From NCBI RefSeq assembly GCF_014805625.2, contig NW_023998415.1, positions 38,273,131-38,337,130 of the forward strand: 64,000 nucleotides of DNA, in the 5' to 3' direction. This stretch comes from Glossina fuscipes (Eukaryota > Arthropoda > Insecta > Diptera > Glossinidae). The translations under genes and the position numbers were made by a program. Each line of letters begins with the position of its first letter. Within the stretch, counting starts at the first letter, position 1. The notes under the pieces are model-generated. The model was not told where the DNA came from and searched no databases. It saw only the letters and a program-made list of their open reading frames with translations. This document shows, in pieces, positions 24,218-36,244 of the stretch.

Positions 24218-24830
24218 TGTAACGTAAATGAGTTTTTTTTTTATGATTTTACATTATTTATTCAGCTCCTTTTGAAATTCAATTTGTACCGACGAATTGT
24301 AATTTGTAGGTTTTATTTACAAGATTAGAAAATCTCTTTACAACGCTCTCTCTCTAATTCGCATTCTGGTCTTATACGCAATTTAATGCTCAATCTTTTC
24401 GACTCTCACGACTCTTTTGCGCGTCACTCGTCTCCTTACGACTGGCTCGATTCGTTTGACTTTCGACATTGGTCTTTTTTGCTTTCACGACTCTTTTGCG
24501 CGTCACTCGACTCCTTACGACTGGCTCGATTCGTTTGACTTTCGACATTGGTCCTTGCCTTACACAAATCTCTTGCTTATAGAAGCAAGCCTTTTAGAAG
24601 CAAGTTAGCATTACGTTTAATTCATTGCAACATTTTTAATCCCTTAATCTGTTAAACCCATCTTTCGTCAAATTTCTACCCAATGTTGTTAATCTTTTCC
24701 CCAGCTACATGATGCGGGCGACGCGCCATGTATGTGCTTTTGGTTTCCGCTTTCTTGAGGACTTAATTTCATAGAAAACCGACTAATTTTCATCAATTTT
24801 CGAATCATGAAAAATGGCATTTTCGTAACA
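24218..24830 (-). mobile_element. Solo LTR of a Ty3/gypsy-type element, 613 bp
   Basis: On the plus strand the block starts TGTAACG and ends CGTAACA, imperfect inverted ends of the TG...CA type found on LTRs. Flanking tetranucleotides are GCAT on the left and GTAT on the right, a possible 4-bp target duplication with one change. Read on the minus strand it begins TGTTACGAAAATGCC, passes a diverged U3, a 79-bp tandem duplication and a GAGAGAGAGC tract, and has a GTAAATAAAACC polyadenylation-like signal near 24311, as LTRs do. No internal domain or second LTR is adjacent, so it appears to be a solo LTR left by recombination. A related fragment lies at 18820-18985. Confidence 0.6.
24405..24554. 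repeat. Tandem duplication, 79-bp period
   Basis: A unit of about 71 bp (24405-24475) is repeated at 24484-24554 with a period of 79 bp. The visible differences are a T/C at the first base region and CGTCTCC versus CGACTCC. The unit carries regularly spaced CGACT or GACTC motifs (cacgactcttttgcgcg, gactggctcgattcg). It lies inside the solo LTR, in the part corresponding to U3. Duplicated short motifs in U3 often act as promoter or enhancer repeats; that role is inference. The near-identity of the two copies contrasts with the age of the LTR family and points to a recent local duplication. Confidence 0.85.
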
Positions 24831-25139
24831 GTATGATTCAATTAGAATTGATTTTTCGAAAGTGAGTTGCGATTGCAACGGATACGATGTCAATGGATCT
24901 TTGTCCAAAATGTCAAATAGGATTCCATATCTTAACCATTTCTATTGCATTTCTAATGCAATCTACTGTTCCCTCGACCGACTATCCCGTTTAATTGCAT
25001 AAACGCTAACATTAGAATCCGATACAAAAGAAGTGGACTCTTTAGAAAGTACTATCTTACTGTCCGGATTGTAGATTGTTCAGTGTTCTTGAAAATAGGA
25101 TGTGAGTTCAATACCTGAAAAGTAAAAACATTGAGGTAA

Positions 25140-25200
25140 ATTTTTGAGTATTCTAAGGACTTTTTATAGGTTAGTAGAATCTCAACGGAAAATAAGCGAT
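25140..25200 (+). repeat. Short shared coding-like repeat, copy 1
   Basis: The segment matches the reverse complement of 33092-33145. Both contain GACTTTTTATAGGT(T/C)AGT, a short variable spacer and TCTCAACGGA(A/G)AATA. Both are open in a common frame reading (R/K)TFYR(L/S)V(E/D)SQR(K/R)I, so changes are mostly conservative at the protein level. This suggests descent from one coding sequence, most likely a transposon protein. It lies about 150 bp upstream of the non-LTR reverse transcriptase relic on the same strand, but its place in such an element is not known to me. Confidence 0.45.
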
Positions 25201-25319
25201 TTTGCATCTATTGCACAATATGTAAATAGTAAATTTGCAAGCACAAAAAAGATACCCAAACCTTTTAGTTATTAGTTTGAAATGTAAAAACGTGATTATC
25301 CTTTTTGTATGCCTCGCTA

Positions 25320-26005
25320 TGTGTGGGCGACTACTCAGTGGAGTACGCTCACACTTGTTTGCCTTGTTGATCACCAAGCTTCCCATATGCATTCAATATT
25401 TTCGAGTTTTGATAATTGCTGATGACGTAAAAATTGACCAATCGCTTAAGTCAACTGATCAGACTGATTTACTTCAGACTTAGCTAAAGAACTTGCACTC
25501 TTGGTGCTTGAAAAAATTGTACGGAATTCTCGCTTTCATGGACAGCACTTCATCCTACATACCATCACGTTATTGAGTATTTACTATCAACTTTTAGTGA
25601 TCTTGGACTTATGTTTGACGGTTAAATTTAATCTCCAAAACGAAATGGTTCTCTTACATAGTGGCAATCAGATCGACTTTGGCATCCGCATGGGGTACTA
25701 CTGGTTTAATCTGCTTATTACTTCCTCAATAACGGTAAATAAGTTGGAAATCCTTAAGCGGGGGGTGCTTGAGAAACGTATGAATAGAAATTTTAAGCGT
25801 CACACTAAACGCCTCGCAAATGCTTACGTTTACGAACTTATAGCTGTAAAACCATCCGGCACGCATGCTTTGTCCGTTCAGAAAAAGTTTCTGCAAAAAT
25901 TTGTCTCGCACGATAACAATCTGATGACTATTGCGGTTATTAACATTTACGTTGATCGACTTATTACTGTTATATCTGTTACCAATTGCTGTCTTGACTT
26001 ATGAC
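25320..26005 (+). pseudogene. Non-LTR reverse transcriptase relic
   Basis: Plus-strand fragments match the palm and thumb of a Jockey-like reverse transcriptase. SGVRSHLFALLITKLPICIQ near 25335-25395 is a decayed GVPQGSHLGPLLF-IND block. LIIADDVKI follows, with the catalytic Asp pair at 25421-25426 and Ile where Tyr or Phe is usual. LHSWCLK near 25490, DLGLMFDG at 25599-25622 and SVQKKFLQKF near 25880 come in the family order. Frame changes and stops interrupt it, and the 167-codon open frame at 25501-26004 is only partly in the ancestral frame. It is a second, independent non-LTR relic in the opposite orientation to that at 17.1-18.2 kb. Confidence 0.75.
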
Positions 26006-26009
26006 AACG

Positions 26010-27504
26010 ATGCTAGCCAGGAAAGTACTTTTCTCAAAAGACCCTTGTGGTCTTTAATAACTTTCTATATACATTAATTCAAGCAGTGATGTTTTAGCAA
26101 CTTTTGGTTTGTTAATAGGCACAATTACTCATGCCTTAATTTCAATTTAAAAGAAATATCATGAACATACATCTGTTCCTACATGTGCCCAGCCTATTTA
26201 AAATTTAATATAATATAAAATAATGTGATATACATAGGTAATATGGGTTTAATTATCCATTCCAATAAATACTAAGGGCATGCTAGGACAAGGTATTGCT
26301 TAACTCTTGGTTTATAGACATAGACGATGATTGACGATTTTTAGCAAATAACTTATTGCTTTACATACGTATTCCGGCGTTTTGGCTGGCCACAATAATC
26401 TTAAGATTACGATTCTCATAGCTTCCGCAAGTTACAATCAAATTCGGTATTTCGAAGCAATAGTCATAATAAAATTTTGCGATATCAAATTGTTGATGTT
26501 GCTCTAACTTTGAAAGGTTGAAGAGAAGATGAAGATAATTCTAAGAACATTATAATGCTATACTCTCTATGAGCGTCTCAATTAATTTTATTAGAAAAAA
26601 AAAAAAAAAAAAGAAGAAGAAAATCTAACAATACAGACGATAGCCTATCAGAAGGTATCCAATGACTTTTTCTGTAATGTATGCTCTCTGTAAACTACGA
26701 TAGGAAGAAACAACGATAAGAAGTAACAGGAAGTAAAAATAATAGCATTAAGCTGCACTTTCGCATACGTTAGCCAGGATATAGGAATTTACAGTACATG
26801 TGTTATATGGTTCATGTGTTCAAATCTGTCAACTTAAATCTTGGTAACGTAATACAATAATACAAATATAGTAAGTAGTATAAAAAATATTGAGACGACT
26901 AATAAAGGTAGCTTTATATGAATGTGAATGTGAAACAATGGGAAAAGAATACGCAAATCACGCAAAATCACGTAACGGCCGCATAGTCAAAAAAAAAAAA
27001 ATAAAAATATATGTTCGGCTGTCTTCAATGCCAAGGGTAACATAGCTCTTTATTAACAAATAGTCAGTGATTGGTATATAAATTGCTGCCAAAAACTAAA
27101 GATAGAACTGAAATGTGGAAAGAGCATAGAACTGAATGGCAAGCAGCAACAATAAAAATTATTTTGATTTATTATTCGATGACGCCAGATGTTTCGATAT
27201 TTAGATGTCAAGTCATATTCATTTATACCAAGACTTCTTTTACTCCCATCATATGAATTATATACGATTTTTCAAGTTTTTTTGGCTTTGCTCAGCTTGG
27301 TTAGACCAAATTTTAGCTCAATATTCGTTTTCAACCAAAGTTTTGAGTTTTAGAGTTAATTTGAAGTTTCAAAATTTCATATTTTTGTTCTTTTTCGAGA
27401 TTGTACCCTTGAATCGAAACGCTTTACTTTATTCTATCAAATTGAAGATTATTTAAATCATCTCGAAAATTCGCTTATAGTGATCATAAAACTATATGGC
27501 TATC

Positions 27505-27537
<33 letters not shown>

Positions 27538-29080
27538 GTTAGACAATTATATATTAGACAATTATCCGAAAATTGGTGCCAAAATGAACAAAAGTATTAC
27601 GTGAGTTATTAGATATACAATAAATACGATAGTATTTACGCCCAATACTTATCGTGTGTATCAAAAGAAGTTTCATTGTTATCCGAAATTCAATTTGATG
27701 AGTATTAGCATATTCGGAACAAACCATATACATACTACTTTGCCGTTGTTATCTGAAAGAAGAAGAAGAAATATGGAAATTTCTTACTTTGATTTGTGAA
27801 AGGTTGCACTGTTTATTGCTTTTTGGGAGCAGTTGCATTACATTCGTTCACATTGAATTCAATGAAGTTGTTACTCATTTGCATGCAAACGAGACATTTT
27901 TAATGCGACATACAATTGGTGTTTTGATAATGTGCTTGTACGCATACATAATTCATCACACGGATTATGTATCTTTTAGTTAACTAGTTCTCATTTGGAA
28001 GGTGTAGCTAGAAAGCCAGTTGATTGAACATTATGTGCGGTTTTCGTTATTCGGAATTTATTACGAGAAAATAATGGTATAATAAGGGGCAGATTTGACC
28101 TGTGCTTGTTTACAATGATAACAATGAGTAACTAAGTCATGCAAACGTAAATAAAAACAAAATTAGGTAAAGTTTTCGATAAAATGAACTGAAGCAAATT
28201 AATTTCATATTTTCATTTCTCGATAGTGTAAAGTAAGTCCATGTATTCACTTTCATTTTTAAAATACTATTAACCGTATAATTATTAATAAACAGAATTA
28301 TTTTTTTGCCAGACATTCATCCTATGATGAAAATGCAAAAAAGTTTAGAAAGTTTCGGAACTTTGATGCCTTATATTTACGTAAGGAGCACGTTGAGATT
28401 GGGCAACGATACAATAAGAAAAATTTACCAAATCAAAAGCAATTATTAGCCGCTCCATAGCAGCAGTCCATCCACACAGTAATATATTGAGAGGCAAGAA
28501 ACACCGGTGTCAAGTTGACTCAGTAATTTTCATTTTTATTATTTCCAGACAGATTTTAAAATTGTAACTTGATACGAAGGCAGTGCCAAATGGATATGAT
28601 GGTGCTCTAGAACCATCCACACTATAAACAAAAATCTAATATCTTTAGCAGACATATAACTAAAGCTCGTATCAAGCTGTATCATCTACAAAGACATCTA
28701 TGAAGGATCAAAAACTTCAACTTACCCTTAATCAGAATATTATACTAAATCTTGGTGCAAACATTGTCCAAAATCAATTAAATATTCTCTAGAAACCATA
28801 TTTCAATCGACCATAATTAACAATTTATTCCCCAGTTTTATGTCGATCGTAAATCTAAGAATAATACGGTCACCAAATTTTCGTATACGAAAAACATACT
28901 ACATGTCCATGTAGGAAACAATTGGCATATATTCGAATCTGTTCGATGTAACAAGTATGAGACTAAATATTATTCCTTTGATCACATAAGAAAAAAATAA
29001 ACGTTTAGCAGACCAGGTTATAGGTTTTACTTTTTGTTTGGTTTTCGTTTCTGCTCTGAGACTAAATCTATTTAAAATCA
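26010..29080. other. AT-rich sequence, no gene recognised
   Basis: The stretch holds an A18 run at 26595-26612 and a (TA)n run at about 27504-27529. Frames up to 83 codons are Phe/Lys/Ile-rich and unremarkable. No repeat family shared with the rest of the window was noticed. Confidence 0.55.
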
Positions 29081-29081
29081 C

Positions 29082-30063
29082 TTTAATCCGACCGAAGCGA
29101 TAGGACGCGTTTTTAATTAATGGTCGATGCTTCTATGTGATTGCAATTTTTGTCATATTTTTTAACAGCAATTACATTATGCCGAGAATTCAAGCAATCG
29201 ATGTTTGCTTTCAAAGTTTCAAAGTGCGCTGCAGATGTGTTGAGTTTACTCGGATGTATGCGGCACTGATTTACAAGCATTCGAAATTTTGATGTAATTT
29301 AATTATGTTTGTGTTCTGTCCATGTCATGTTCTACTTACGGGCCACTAAATCTTGCTAAATCTTTTAATGAAATTTACATAGATCGGTATGCTATAGCCC
29401 AAGCGCAAACGCTACTGAAAATAGATTGAATCGGATCTATTGCATATGATAAATGCTTAAAAAAGAAAGACCTGGCTCATCGCCGAGTAAAGTGATTCAA
29501 TAAACGAACGAATTTTTATAATGATAAAGATACATATGTAATATGTGCGTAAATTAGGCTACCTAATCAATCGGAACCTATAGTCATTAGGTCTGTTCGT
29601 AAATCATTTGTGCACTGTTCAACTTAAGGAAAATGATAGGCAGGACATTTGATATCTTTTTTATTTTGTTTGTATTACTTTCCTTTTATGAAAAAAAAAA
29701 ACTTTTAAACCATTTTACTTTTTTAATATTAATTAATTAATGCTATAATTAATCATTATTATTTCAATTAACTTCTTAATGAATTTAATTTATTAATTAA
29801 ATTTAATTGAAAAGAATATTAATTAGTTTAATATGAAAGAGAAACAATCAATTCAAGATCTTTTTCTTTAGTTGACAATGATTTATTTAATTTAATGGTA
29901 AATAATTTAACATAAAATAACTATGAACTAACATAAGTCTTTTTTAATGTTGAATGCAATTTAATTGAATTGAAAAGAATCACTAATCAATGTTGCTAAT
30001 GTACGCAGCAAAATGATGGCTTATGTAGCAATTCCTTGTCGGAAGCGCTTCGGTCGGTTAAAA
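29082..30063. mobile_element. Possible AT-rich element with short inverted ends
   Basis: TTTAATCCGACCGAAGCG at 29082-29099 matches the reverse complement of 30046-30063, which reads TTTTAACCGACCGAAGCG. An 11-bp core, CGACCGAAGCG, is perfect. The roughly 950 bp between is extremely AT-rich with many AATTAA repeats (29720-29960) and no coding frame, as in MITE-like elements. The ends are the only GC-rich parts, which argues against pure chance. No convincing target duplication was found, so the call is tentative. Confidence 0.35.
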
Positions 30064-30799
30064 ATTGCAACAACTTTTCTATTAAAAAATACAAATTAAT
30101 CTTAATTTCTCAACACTGATATTAAGAAAATTTGCATTCAACTACAATCGGTTTTTTTTTTTTTGTTTTTTTATTTGATCACTTTTTGTGATCTTTTACA
30201 GATTACAGTAAAATTTGAAACGACAAACAGTTAAGAGAATTCTCTAAATATCAAAGTCATCGTCATCTTGAATTTCTAGCTTCGTTCATTGAAGCCCCCT
30301 TCAACTCAAAATCAAAAGGTAGTTATAAATTCTGCCGGACACCCCAGACTGGAATCAAGCTGCTTTGGCTCGCCAACCGGCAATTATTTTTCCATTTACT
30401 TCCAACTCCAACTCATCAAGCAACGAATAAATCTACCGAAATTTTCATTTTCTTTTTATGAAAGAATGAAAACAAATAATGATATGATTTTACCATTGTT
30501 TCAATTGCCTTCAATACTTTATTTAAAAAAATTAGCCCCACAAATAGTAAGAACGGCTGATGTTAACCATTTTACGTTGAATACAAGTGAAAAATTTTGT
30601 TAGCCTAAAAGGTGTAGGATATTTAATTTTCGAATTTGTCCACCGAAAATATTACAATTTTCTTCACTTACCTTATATAATGGGTGATAACACCATTTAT
30701 TGCGACGTAGCAATATACACAACAATTAAATCGACGATTTAGAACTTTCTCTATTGAGTATAAAGACGCTTATCATGGAAGGCTCAAAATTGCACTTGC

Positions 30800-31480
30800 G
30801 ACATTACCTTTGTTCTTTGAGTTGAAGAAATCTGCTGCCGAAGGTCATTAAACACTTTTAGACGCTAATGGTGATGCTGCTGCATCATATCCCAATAGTC
30901 GGTTTTTGATTATAACTGTTTAAAAGTGATCATTTTTATGCCAATAATGAAGAACGGTCTGGAGGAGCAAAGAAATGAGCGAAGGCTTAAGTCCAACTCT
31001 TAACGAACTTTCGAACAGCTTAGAAGTGACAACAATCCCAAGTACAAAAAGTGACTGGCTAATCCATCAGCGACATCCTCATCGACATCGAATTGGAATA
31101 TTCATGGGCATAAAGTTTTCCCATGCACATAATGGGATCAGCTGTGGTGGGTACAAAATCGAACGATATATTATTGCGAAAAAACAAGCAATAACGGTTA
31201 ACAGACGCAAAGTCATCCTCTTGCATGACAACGCTCGGCCAGACGTTGTCACAATTTCCAACGATAGATACACTCTTGTAGTTGGAATGGGAAGTTGTAC
31301 GCCAGACACCGGACATACCGTCGTCTGATTACCGCTTGGTCAGATCAATGCTGCGACAAGTGACTGGCACGCAGTTTCGAAATGCTGAAGAAGTGCAAAT
31401 ATGGTTCTTTCGATACGGTATCGCAATCTGGGGATGAGGATTTGCGAAAAATTGATGGAAAATATTTTGTTGATAAATGA
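30800..31480 (+). pseudogene. mariner transposase relic
   Basis: Plus-strand fragments in mariner order: ELKKSAAEGH near 30820, TLLDANGDAAAS near 30855, a LFKSDHFYANNEERSGGAK block near 30915-30975 (family: FKSGDFDVEDKERSGRPKK), GIFMGIKFSHAHNGI near 31100, RRKVILLHDNARPDVV near 31205-31245 carrying the second catalytic Asp, SDYRLVRSM at 31324-31350 carrying the third, and VTGTQFRNAEEVQIWF near 31360-31410. The Asp of SDY marks a DD34D mariner. The first catalytic region has largely been lost, and frameshifts and stops occur throughout. Terminal inverted repeats were not identified. Part of it is the open frame at 30975-31328. Confidence 0.85.
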
Positions 31481-32880
31481 TCAAAATACATGCAATCATC
31501 TGATATAATGTAAATAGGATTAATAACTCTTGATCCTTTCTGAAATTTGATTCAACTCAATCTTGCCTAAGCCAGATTACTATAAAGTAATTGTAATACT
31601 TGCGTGCATGCGATGCTGTTTTATTTCATTCAAACGCTTACGTTTACATAGCATAATACGTTTTATTATTAAAGTAATACAAGCAATTTATTGGAAAATA
31701 AACGATACGGATAGTAATGCAGGAATCGAGAATATATTAGGCGAATATAATTTCATTCAAATTTGTGATTAAGTTAGAGAAGGAATAAATTTTATATGTG
31801 AAATGTGTGTTTTTTTTTCTGTTTTCATCTTTTCCTCTTAGGTCATAATTGAAGATATTTTGTTCAGATTGCATTTTCATAATCTCTTCCTTGTTGAACT
31901 CTCGCATTGGGAAATTTCTTTCAATCCCATATATTAGATTTATAATTTTCTAAAAGATAACAATCACTGCAGGCATTTCATAATAACTAAAAAGAGTGCA
32001 ATGAAAAATTTTTGAAATTTATTATCTATCCATAAGCTATAAGGTAGGTGAGAGCAAAAGGCGAACGAACGTAAATGAAAGAAGATAACTGTCAACTAAG
32101 AGTAGTTAAGTTGAATATGGGCAACCAATTAAGCCATGTAAGGCAGATTTGCAATTAATAAATTAATATTTATTTTTGTTGTATATCTAAAAGAAATTAA
32201 TTGGATGAGAAAAGAAGAAGAAGCTTTATGGAGCGAAAGGAAAAAGGGCAGAATTGTTTTAAGAAACTTCACCGATAAAGCTAACCAATAAGGATTTAAG
32301 CTGTGCATATATAATGTACTAACCATTCGATTGCATCCACATTTGTAAAACTTATTCCATTAGATAATAACTTTTACAAAAATGAAAGAACAATTGGTTA
32401 TATATCAATGAAATGAACGAAAGCTAAATGCGATGACACATCTATATAGTTATAACTTCCATTACGCTATGGAAAATTCTCCTTATGGCAAGCTATACTA
32501 TTCAAAATTAAGTTATTAATTGTTATGCGGAGCAAGAAGCATTTGACTAGACCTAGCAATGAAAGAGAATTTATTTTGATACAATTATTAAAATTTGTAT
32601 TTAAACCAATTCTCCCAACATTTTCTTCTAATATCAGTAAAGGTCTAAAGCGCGCCTCATTCCAATCTACAAGTCATTTTAATTGGAATCATCAGTTTAG
32701 GTTAAACAACTCATTAACGTTCCTACTGCAGATCAGGACTAGCGAGATAGCCTTATAGCAATAGCTATGTTTTCACTTTCCTTACCACACAAATATCCGG
32801 TTATCGAATATAATATAGTGGCGAACAATTCCCGGAAAAAAAAATGCAATATTTAAGTGCATTCATCAACTTGGTCTCGG
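31480..32880. other. AT-rich sequence, no gene recognised
   Basis: Nothing beyond short chance frames and homopolymer runs was seen. Confidence 0.55.
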
Positions 32881-33091
32881 CATTCTAATAACTTTCTTTA
32901 TAGAACGATTCGTCAGGATCCGAAAAGTCGGGGTGCGCAGCATATCTCTTCTTCGGAGAAAATAACGAATAGAAAAATATTAATATGAATGAGACAGAAT
33001 AAGATAGTTGAAAGTAGTTCCCAAAATCGTCAGATAGCTCCACCGTGCTTCCAAATTTTGATATTATCATCTGGCGTTATAGTTGACAATC

Positions 33092-33145
33092 TCCATATTC
33101 TCCGTTGAGAGTCGACTGACCTATAAAAAGTCTTTGGATCAGGTA
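33092..33145 (-). repeat. Short shared coding-like repeat, copy 2
   Basis: This is the minus-strand partner of 25140-25200, with the common frame reading KTFYRSVDSQRRI. After this frame the minus strand stays open through a TPDDNIKIWKHGG-like segment to about 33020. The same strand then carries another open frame, 33070-32885, with a hydrophobic segment and an acidic tail ending FYKESY. Whether these are parts of one decayed element or gene is unclear. Confidence 0.4.
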
Positions 33146-33293
33146 TCAATCTGCCTCTTACAGCTCGTATCTAACCAGAAAACACCTTTGCTTTTAAGGT
33201 TTTGAATCGACGTCTTACTACGCCATATAATCTAAAATCCGACCAGCAATAGTTCTAAATAAATAGTTCTTAATAGACGCCACAAGTACTTAC

Positions 33294-33553
33294 TTGTGAA
33301 ACTGAACTGAATAGACTGTCGAAATAATTTCAACTGCCATGCAAATGGCTGAGAAAATTCCACTGTACTTTTCAATTAAGGATCCATCAATATTATAATA
33401 CCTGGAGACCCAATCCGGTTCCGACGAAACTATTCTAATTACATCACATTCCATTATATTACACAAGACGCGTTTGATGGGGAAATTTTTGTTTACATAT
33501 ATTGTTCTCTCGCAGCCTATCAAGCACAAACATTTAAATTGGGTGACAAGCAG
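33294..33553 (-). other. Exon-like open block with splice signals
   Basis: On the minus strand an acceptor-like TTGTTAG at 33560-33554 opens a frame of 86 codons that ends at a good donor, CACAA|GTAAGT, with the intron starting at 33293. The frame has balanced composition: a Cys-rich start (KCLCLIGCERT), WVSRYYNIDGSLIEKYSG in the middle and a hydrophobic stretch (IFSAICMAVEIISTVYSV) near the end, possibly a membrane segment. I do not recognise it. The pyrimidine tract before the acceptor is weak. It lies downstream, on the same strand, of the two-exon candidate at 35280-34761, but its phase does not join directly to that gene. It could be a host exon, a decayed transposon ORF or chance. Confidence 0.25.
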
Positions 33554-34760
33554 CTAACAAGCGAACCTTTTATTTTACTATCGACAGAGAAAAGCTGTTT
33601 GCTGGCTGACGAGGAGCTATTCGAACATCTTCAAATTTTTTCCAAAATTTTATAAGGCAATCATCCGTATTTAACGGACGGCAATAGCGATAGCATTTGA
33701 AGTCTATTTACCAAAATGGTTAAGATTGTTATTACTTGTTACACGTTCACTGCTGCCAATTGGTGCGTCAAGTAAATCTTTTGTTTTTTTTTTTTTTCTT
33801 TTTTTCTGTTAGTTTGTTATGATCTGATCATAAACCGTTCCATAGTTACAGATACTCAAGTAGATGGTGAATATTTTACAACGATTCCTTGTGGTGTTGG
33901 GCAGGAATGTTACAAACTAGGGCTAACAGTAACGCTTTACGGAGCAAATACGAGAGAAATTTTTTTTTAAAAGCAAGCCAAGTGATTTAACATACCAATC
34001 GAGCATTGTATGGCGTTGCCGTGTGATGAAAACCAGAAAATTATTCTTCCTTCATGACCGAAATAAAGATAAAAAAAAAATGTATTTGATGGTAGATGGA
34101 TAATTTACGGATTTAATAGTATGATGCATCAGATTCCAATAAAGGAAATCAGATCTTTTTAGTAAGCCGTCATACCTTGCTAAGAAGATGGTTTTTACAG
34201 CCGGCAAGTATGAGAACAAATTGAAACGTTTTCTGATCCTGATATAATTTCAGTATTTGACGGTCAAGTACTCAACAGATTCTCTTAAGCGAAATGTGTC
34301 ACAAATCATCTTTAAGAGAATGATGATAATGAAAGAGCTTTCCGCCAGTGATGACTTCCTTGGCCTGGTTTTTTCGTTTAGATGGAAGATCGTAATGGCT
34401 TAGTACCCAAACAAGATGCAGTTATAAGCCCCAGTAGTGAAAAGATGTTCAAGAGCAGATGATTGTATGTTCAACCATGAGATTATTGAAAATATCTATG
34501 AATTTATTGAAGCAGGTACGATGTATACAATTGCGATTTGAGGAAGTAATCTTGTCATATAGTAGGCAAGATTTGTGCATAAGTCTTTAGATAAAGGAGA
34601 TTATTTGGAGCAGAGGGTGTAAGCCCTAGACATCGATGTAATTGTTTGTTTTCAAATGTATGATCAATCTGTCAATATTTATATAATAATATTTATATAA
34701 TAATTGTTACAGGTAGGCGATTGCACAGATTCTCTTTTAGATCGGATTATCTCATCTTCA

Positions 34761-35280
34761 CTATAAAAAGAGATTTGATAAGTAATGGAAGCTGATCCAT
34801 TGATCTGAAACACCTGCATGGTTGCAATAAAATTGGTTCATTTGTGATAGAATTGTAGATATTGTTGGGCTTGGATTCGTAAGCACATCCTCGTTGTTCC
34901 TCTTTTGTGTTTTCATCCCAAAACTCGGAGAATCATTAGAAATGCCGGTTGTGTTGGCCTCCATAGGGAGAATCGGACCTAGGGTGAACTAGTAGAGAGC
35001 CGACTTACTTGAGACTTGATAAGTTCGTCAATTTTCAGGCAAACACAAGCCACGATGAACAAATTAATGAATTTTCAAAACGCATCCATTGTTTACCGTA
35101 AGGAAGATTTCCACACACACTTACGCTGAAAATACGTATCATATTTTGAGTAAGCTTACCGTTGGTTTTTGAGCCAAGTAAACAAATAACAAAAGCATGG
35201 CGGTTCGCCGCTAGCCAATTCACGAGCACAACAGCAAAGCAGACGAGCGCCAATTGGAAAAATGTGCGAATAATTGCCAT
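34761..35280 (-). CDS. Candidate two-exon small secreted or membrane-anchored protein
   Basis: Exon 1 runs from an ATG at 35280 to 35160 and ends at a donor AACG|GTAAGC. A 181-bp intron ends at CCCTAG, and exon 2 runs from 34978 to a TAG at 34761. The phases agree, giving 112 codons. Residues 6-24 and 30-36 are hydrophobic, so the N-terminus could be a signal peptide or anchor. The C-terminal half has an N-T-T glycosylation-type site (around residue 49) and a K-R dibasic site at about residues 66-67. An AATAAA-type signal on the minus strand lies near 34500. Codons in exon 1 are GC-richer than the surroundings. The pyrimidine tract is short, and an unspliced 81-codon frame (35280-35035) is the alternative. 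I recognise no family; a peptide precursor is possible but unproven. Confidence 0.35.
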
Positions 35281-36230
35281 GACACAGGGGTCATATGATT
35301 ATTCACATTGCCAGTAAGAATATTCAAAATTCTCAAGATATTAACTTCTGTTAGATATCTCTTGACACTTTGAACAAACACTTGGTACAAACTGTTTAAA
35401 GAGAAAGAGAAAGAAAGCGAGAGTACAGTCTGACATTCGGTATAGCAGAGAGATTAATAGCATTAAGATTAATGGATCGCGTGAAAGCATGTTAGAGATT
35501 TAACCAAGTAAATGAGAGAATGCAAGTGATCGTTTTGATAAGAAGACAAGAATAATAGAAGCGTATATAAAATAAAATATGGTTGATAATGTACCAGTGA
35601 TTGTGTTCATAATAAGAATTAAAAGCTACAGTTTCCACCCCTCCTCGAACCGGTTCCCTCAACCTGCACGTTACAAATACATTATTGACTATTATTGATT
35701 TTCTTGTGGGGAAATTCTTGTATGTAGACTTAATGTTGGCCTAGATATTGATAGTAGTTCTGAATGCGCACTTGGTTCTTCAAATTCAAAATATTATTGC
35801 GAAATCTCTTCTCATAATCAACTATTGTATTGGAGTAATTTCCGACTAGCCGCCTTATAACTTTGATAGACTTAAACTTGTTGTCAATCTTAAAATATCA
35901 AGAACGGATATTATATTTCCGACTTCATTTTTGCACCTTTTAAAATTGTCTTTCATTCGATCTCAATTGTCTAACTTCTCGACAAAACAATTAAGGGCTT
36001 CCTGCATTCTATTTGCACTCTTTAGTACGAATACCGCGTATATCTTTCCCTCGAGACAGGCGATCATACATTTTGCGTGGTTAGCTCGATATGGAAATAC
36101 GTTACCACACGTTTTAATAACCTTCCGCGACCCCATGAATATTTTTATAAGGAAGTCTGCCACATTCTTAAATAGGCGAATTTTTTTTTTTCTTAGTCAC
36201 AGTTGACAATTGCTATTATTAGTCGTATTT
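35281..36230. other. No gene recognised; region upstream of the candidate small gene
   Basis: In minus-strand sense this is the 5' flank of the candidate small gene. A GAGAAAGAGAAAGAAAGCGAGAG purine tract lies at about 35400-35422. No TATA box or initiator could be assigned with confidence. The frames at 35931-36206 and 35963-36163 overlap on opposite strands and match nothing known. Confidence 0.45.
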
Positions 36231-36244
36231 AACGTAAAATTTAT

